Assembly (NCBI GenBank): GCA_016934735.1
Contig: JAFGSG010000145.1
Location: 32,231 to 96,230 of the forward strand
DNA: 64,000 nucleotides
Source: Spirochaetota bacterium
Lineage (GTDB): Bacteria > Spirochaetota > UBA4802 > JAFGDQ01
Direction of reading: 5' to 3'
In this document: in pieces, positions 61,494-64,000 of the stretch
How positions within the stretch are numbered: the stretch's first letter is position 1
Layout of the letters: each line of letters opens with the position of its first letter
Position numbers and translations under genes: made by a program
Notes under the pieces: generated by a model
What the model saw: only the letters and a program-made list of their open reading frames with translations
The model's database searches: none
What the model was told of the DNA's origin: nothing

Positions 61494-61928
61494 ATGATCA
61501 AAACTTTAATTCCTGCAATTTTATTATTGTTGTTATTCTATTCAGGCTGCAAGAGTGTTGAAACCACACAGAAGCAGACGGATAAAGGCAAAACTGCTAC
61601 GGTATATGGCTGCGTTGAAGGCAACTGTGTTAATGGTTCCGGTATTTACACATGGGAAAACGGCAGCAAGTATATCGGTGAATTTAAAAACAGCAGTATG
61701 CACGGACAGGGGACATTTTACTTCAGCGGGAGCCGTCAAGGCGCAAAATATGTCGGGGAATTCAAAAACGGATTCATCGACGGTTTCGGCACCTGGACAT
61801 GGCCGAACGGCGATAAATACATCGGAGATAGTAAGTACAATAGTATGCATGGTAACGGCACTTACTATTTCAGCGACGGTACAATTAAAAAAGGCAAATG
61901 GTTTAATGATAAATATTTTGAAGAATGA
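61494..61928 (+). CDS. MORN-repeat lipoprotein
   Basis: Lipobox LFYSGCKS; repeats GxYTWENGSKYIGEFKN / AKYVGEFKNGFIDGFGTWTWPNGDKYIGD. Confidence 0.85.
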   Translation: MIKTLIPAILLLLLFYSGCKSVETTQKQTDKGKTATVYGCVEGNCVNGSGIYTWENGSKYIGEFKNSSMHGQGTFYFSGSRQGAKYVGEFKNGFIDGFGTWTWPNGDKYIGDSKYNSMHGNGTYYFSDGTIKKGKWFNDKYFEE

Positions 61929-61950
61929 AATATAAAGATATGTTAATATA

Positions 61951-61985
61951 AAAGCGGGACTTATTATTAAGCCCCGCTTTTATTT
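61951..61985. terminator. Bidirectional terminator between convergent MORN gene and acs
   Basis: AAAGCGGG (61951-61958) / CCCGCTTT (61973-61980), flanked by A and T runs. Confidence 0.75.
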
Positions 61986-62019
61986 TCAAATTATTTTGAA
62001 CAAGTAAAAATTTAATTAA

Positions 62020-64000
62020 CTATTTACCCTGTACTTCTTTTGCTCCGCTGATCATTGTATCAACTACAGTAGGATCTGCAAGGGTTGAAGTGTCGCCCAT
62101 ACCTTTCCTGTCAAAGTCGCCTGCTGCAACTTTCTTTAAAATTCTTCTCATGATCTTTCCTGATCGTGTCTTGGGAAGAATATCTGCCCATTGGATCAAT
62201 TCCGGTGTGGCGATCGGACCAATATCCTTTCTAACCTGAGCAATCAGGTCCTTTTTAAGCTGATCGGTCTTTTCAACACCTGTCTTCAGTGTTACGAAGG
62301 CATAAATTGAGGTTCCTTTTATTGCATGAGGATATCCGACAACTGCGGCTTCAGCCACGTTAGGATGAGCAACAATAGCTGATTCAATTTCAGCTGTTCC
62401 CATTCTATGTCCGGATACGTTTATAACGTCGTCAACACGGCCTGTTATCTGATAGTATCCGTCCTTGTCTCTCTTTGATCCGTCACCGGTGAAGTAGTAG
62501 CCGGGGAACTGTGCAAAGTATGTATTAAAGAATCTTTCATTGCCTTTATCTCCGTATACGCCTCTCATCATTCCGGGCCATGCCTGTCCTATGCAGAGGT
62601 TGCCTGTGCAAACTCCCTGAAGTTCCTTTCCATCGTCATCAACTATCAATGGTTTTACTCCGAAGAAAGGCACTGTTGCCATAGCAGGCTTAATATCTAT
62701 TGCACCCGGGAGAGGAGTGATCAGGATACCGCCTGTTTCTGTCTGCCACCATGTGTCAACTATCGGGCATTCGCCTCTTCCGATTTTATTGTAATACCAG
62801 TTCCATGCTTCGGGATTAAGAGGTTCGCCTACAGAGCCCATAAGCCTTATAGAGGATATATCGTGTTTTTCCACCCATGAGTCGCCTTCTTTCGCTATAG
62901 CTCTGATAGCTGTAGGGGCAGTATAGAAAATATTAACTTTATATTTTTCGACAACTGCCCAGAATCTGCCCGGATCCGGATAGTTCGGAACGCCTTCGAA
63001 CATTATTGATGTGGCTCCATTGGCGAGCGGTCCGTATACTATGTAGGAATGTCCGGTTACCCAGCCTACGTCAGCTGTACACCAGTATATGTCTCCTTCA
63101 TGATAGTCAAAAATCATTTTATGTGTATATGCGACAAATGTGAGGTAGCCCCCGGTTGTATGCATAACGCCCTTCGGCTTTCCGGTTGATCCTGATGTGT
63201 AAAGTATGAATAACGGATCTTCTGCATCCATCTGCTCGGGTTCGCAGTTCGCATCAACCTTTGACATTTCTTCGTGATACCATTTATCGGTTTTAGGGTT
63301 CCAGTTGCATTTTATTTTGTCTTTTCCCACTCTTTCAACAACTATGTGGACTTTTACATTAGGACATTCGGTAAGCGCTTTGTCCGCGTTATCTTTTTGA
63401 GGAACAGCCTTCGCTCCCCTGAATGTTCCGTCACACGACACAAGGAATTTGCTGTCTGCGTCTAATATTCTGTCCCTCAGGGCTTCTGCGGAAAATCCGC
63501 CGAATACAACCGAATGGATCGCTCCGATTCTTGTACAGGCGAGAATACCAATCGCAAGTTCAGGGATCATAGGCAGGAAGAATGTTACTCTGTCGCCTTT
63601 CTTAATCCCGTTTGCTTTTAAAACATTAGCGAATTTGCAAACCTGCTCATGAAGCTCTTTATACGTAAATTTTTTAGCTTCACCTGGTTCATTGCCTTCC
63701 CAGATTATTGCAGTCTGATTTCCTCTTTTCTCTAAATGTCTGTCCAGGCAGTTGTATGAGACATTTAATTTGGCATTCGTAAACCATTTAACCTGTAAAT
63801 CTTTGGGCTCTTTGCCGAATTTGCAGTCCATTACCTTGTCCCATTTTTTGTACCATGTTACATATTCGTCCGCTATTTTAGCCCAGAAACCATTTGGATC
63901 ATCGATAGATTGCTTCCACATCTTTTCGTAATCCGCGCGGCTTTTTATATATGCCTTATCTCTGAACTTTTCCGGAACTTTGTAAATTTCTTTAAGAGTA
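62020..64000 (-). CDS. acs: Acetyl-CoA synthetase (N-terminus truncated by window end)
   Basis: [55 protein letters not shown]; frame stays open past 63921 ([30 protein letters not shown]). Confidence 0.95.
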   Translation of the reverse strand, partial: TLKEIYKVPEKFRDKAYIKSRADYEKMWKQSIDDPNGFWAKIADEYVTWYKKWDKVMDCKFGKEPKDLQVKWFTNAKLNVSYNCLDRHLEKRGNQTAIIWEGNEPGEAKKFTYKELHEQVCKFANVLKANGIKKGDRVTFFLPMIPELAIGILACTRIGAIHSVVFGGFSAEALRDRILDADSKFLVSCDGTFRGAKAVPQKDNADKALTECPNVKVHIVVERVGKDKIKCNWNPKTDKWYHEEMSKVDANCEPEQMDAEDPLFILYTSGSTGKPKGVMHTTGGYLTFVAYTHKMIFDYHEGDIYWCTADVGWVTGHSYIVYGPLANGATSIMFEGVPNYPDPGRFWAVVEKYKVNIFYTAPTAIRAIAKEGDSWVEKHDISSIRLMGSVGEPLNPEAWNWYYNKIGRGECPIVDTWWQTETGGILITPLPGAIDIKPAMATVPFFGVKPLIVDDDGKELQGVCTGNLCIGQAWPGMMRGVYGDKGNERFFNTYFAQFPGYYFTGDGSKRDKDGYYQITGRVDDVINVSGHRMGTAEIESAIVAHPNVAEAAVVGYPHAIKGTSIYAFVTLKTGVEKTDQLKKDLIAQVRKDIGPIATPELIQWADILPKTRSGKIMRRILKKVAAGDFDRKGMGDTSTLADPTVVDTMISGAKEVQGK

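Overview
The window is a contiguous piece of a low-GC, Gram-negative-type (diderm) bacterial chromosome. It is densely coded and mostly housekeeping. LpxD/LpxA, BamA, a Skp-like protein, SecDF/YajC/SecG and many lipobox proteins show an outer membrane. A LysM lipoprotein with DUF4398-like repeats hints at a spirochaete-like lineage, but taxonomy cannot be fixed from the window. Recognisable genes include glpX, gapA, tpiA, secG, bamA, lpxD, lpxA, yajC, secD, secF, ribD, ribE, asnS, a pcnB/cca-type nucleotidyltransferase, an MTA-phosphorylase-like gene, xth and acs (truncated by the window end). The most unusual content is: (1) a TolQ/MotA-type proton channel followed 9 nt later by a protein whose N-terminal helix matches the ExbD/TolR proton-carrying motif (FNISMLD) but whose C-terminus is a complete-MIDAS VWA domain, preceded by an outer-membrane-type protein with a 15-leucine heptad ladder and an EGF-like Cys-rich tail; (2) an orphan cas6 with no CRISPR array or other cas gene in the window, and 21-bp tandem repeats in its upstream region; (3) a MoxR-like AAA+/VWA pair preceded by a histidine-kinase-like protein with Glu at the H-box His position and by a ComFB-like protein; (4) a J-domain-like HPD plus leucine-rich-repeat protein; (5) several GC-rich palindromic intergenic elements. 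No tRNA, rRNA, prophage, transposase or CRISPR array was recognised. All calls come from reading the sequence and the supplied ORF translations; no searches were run.
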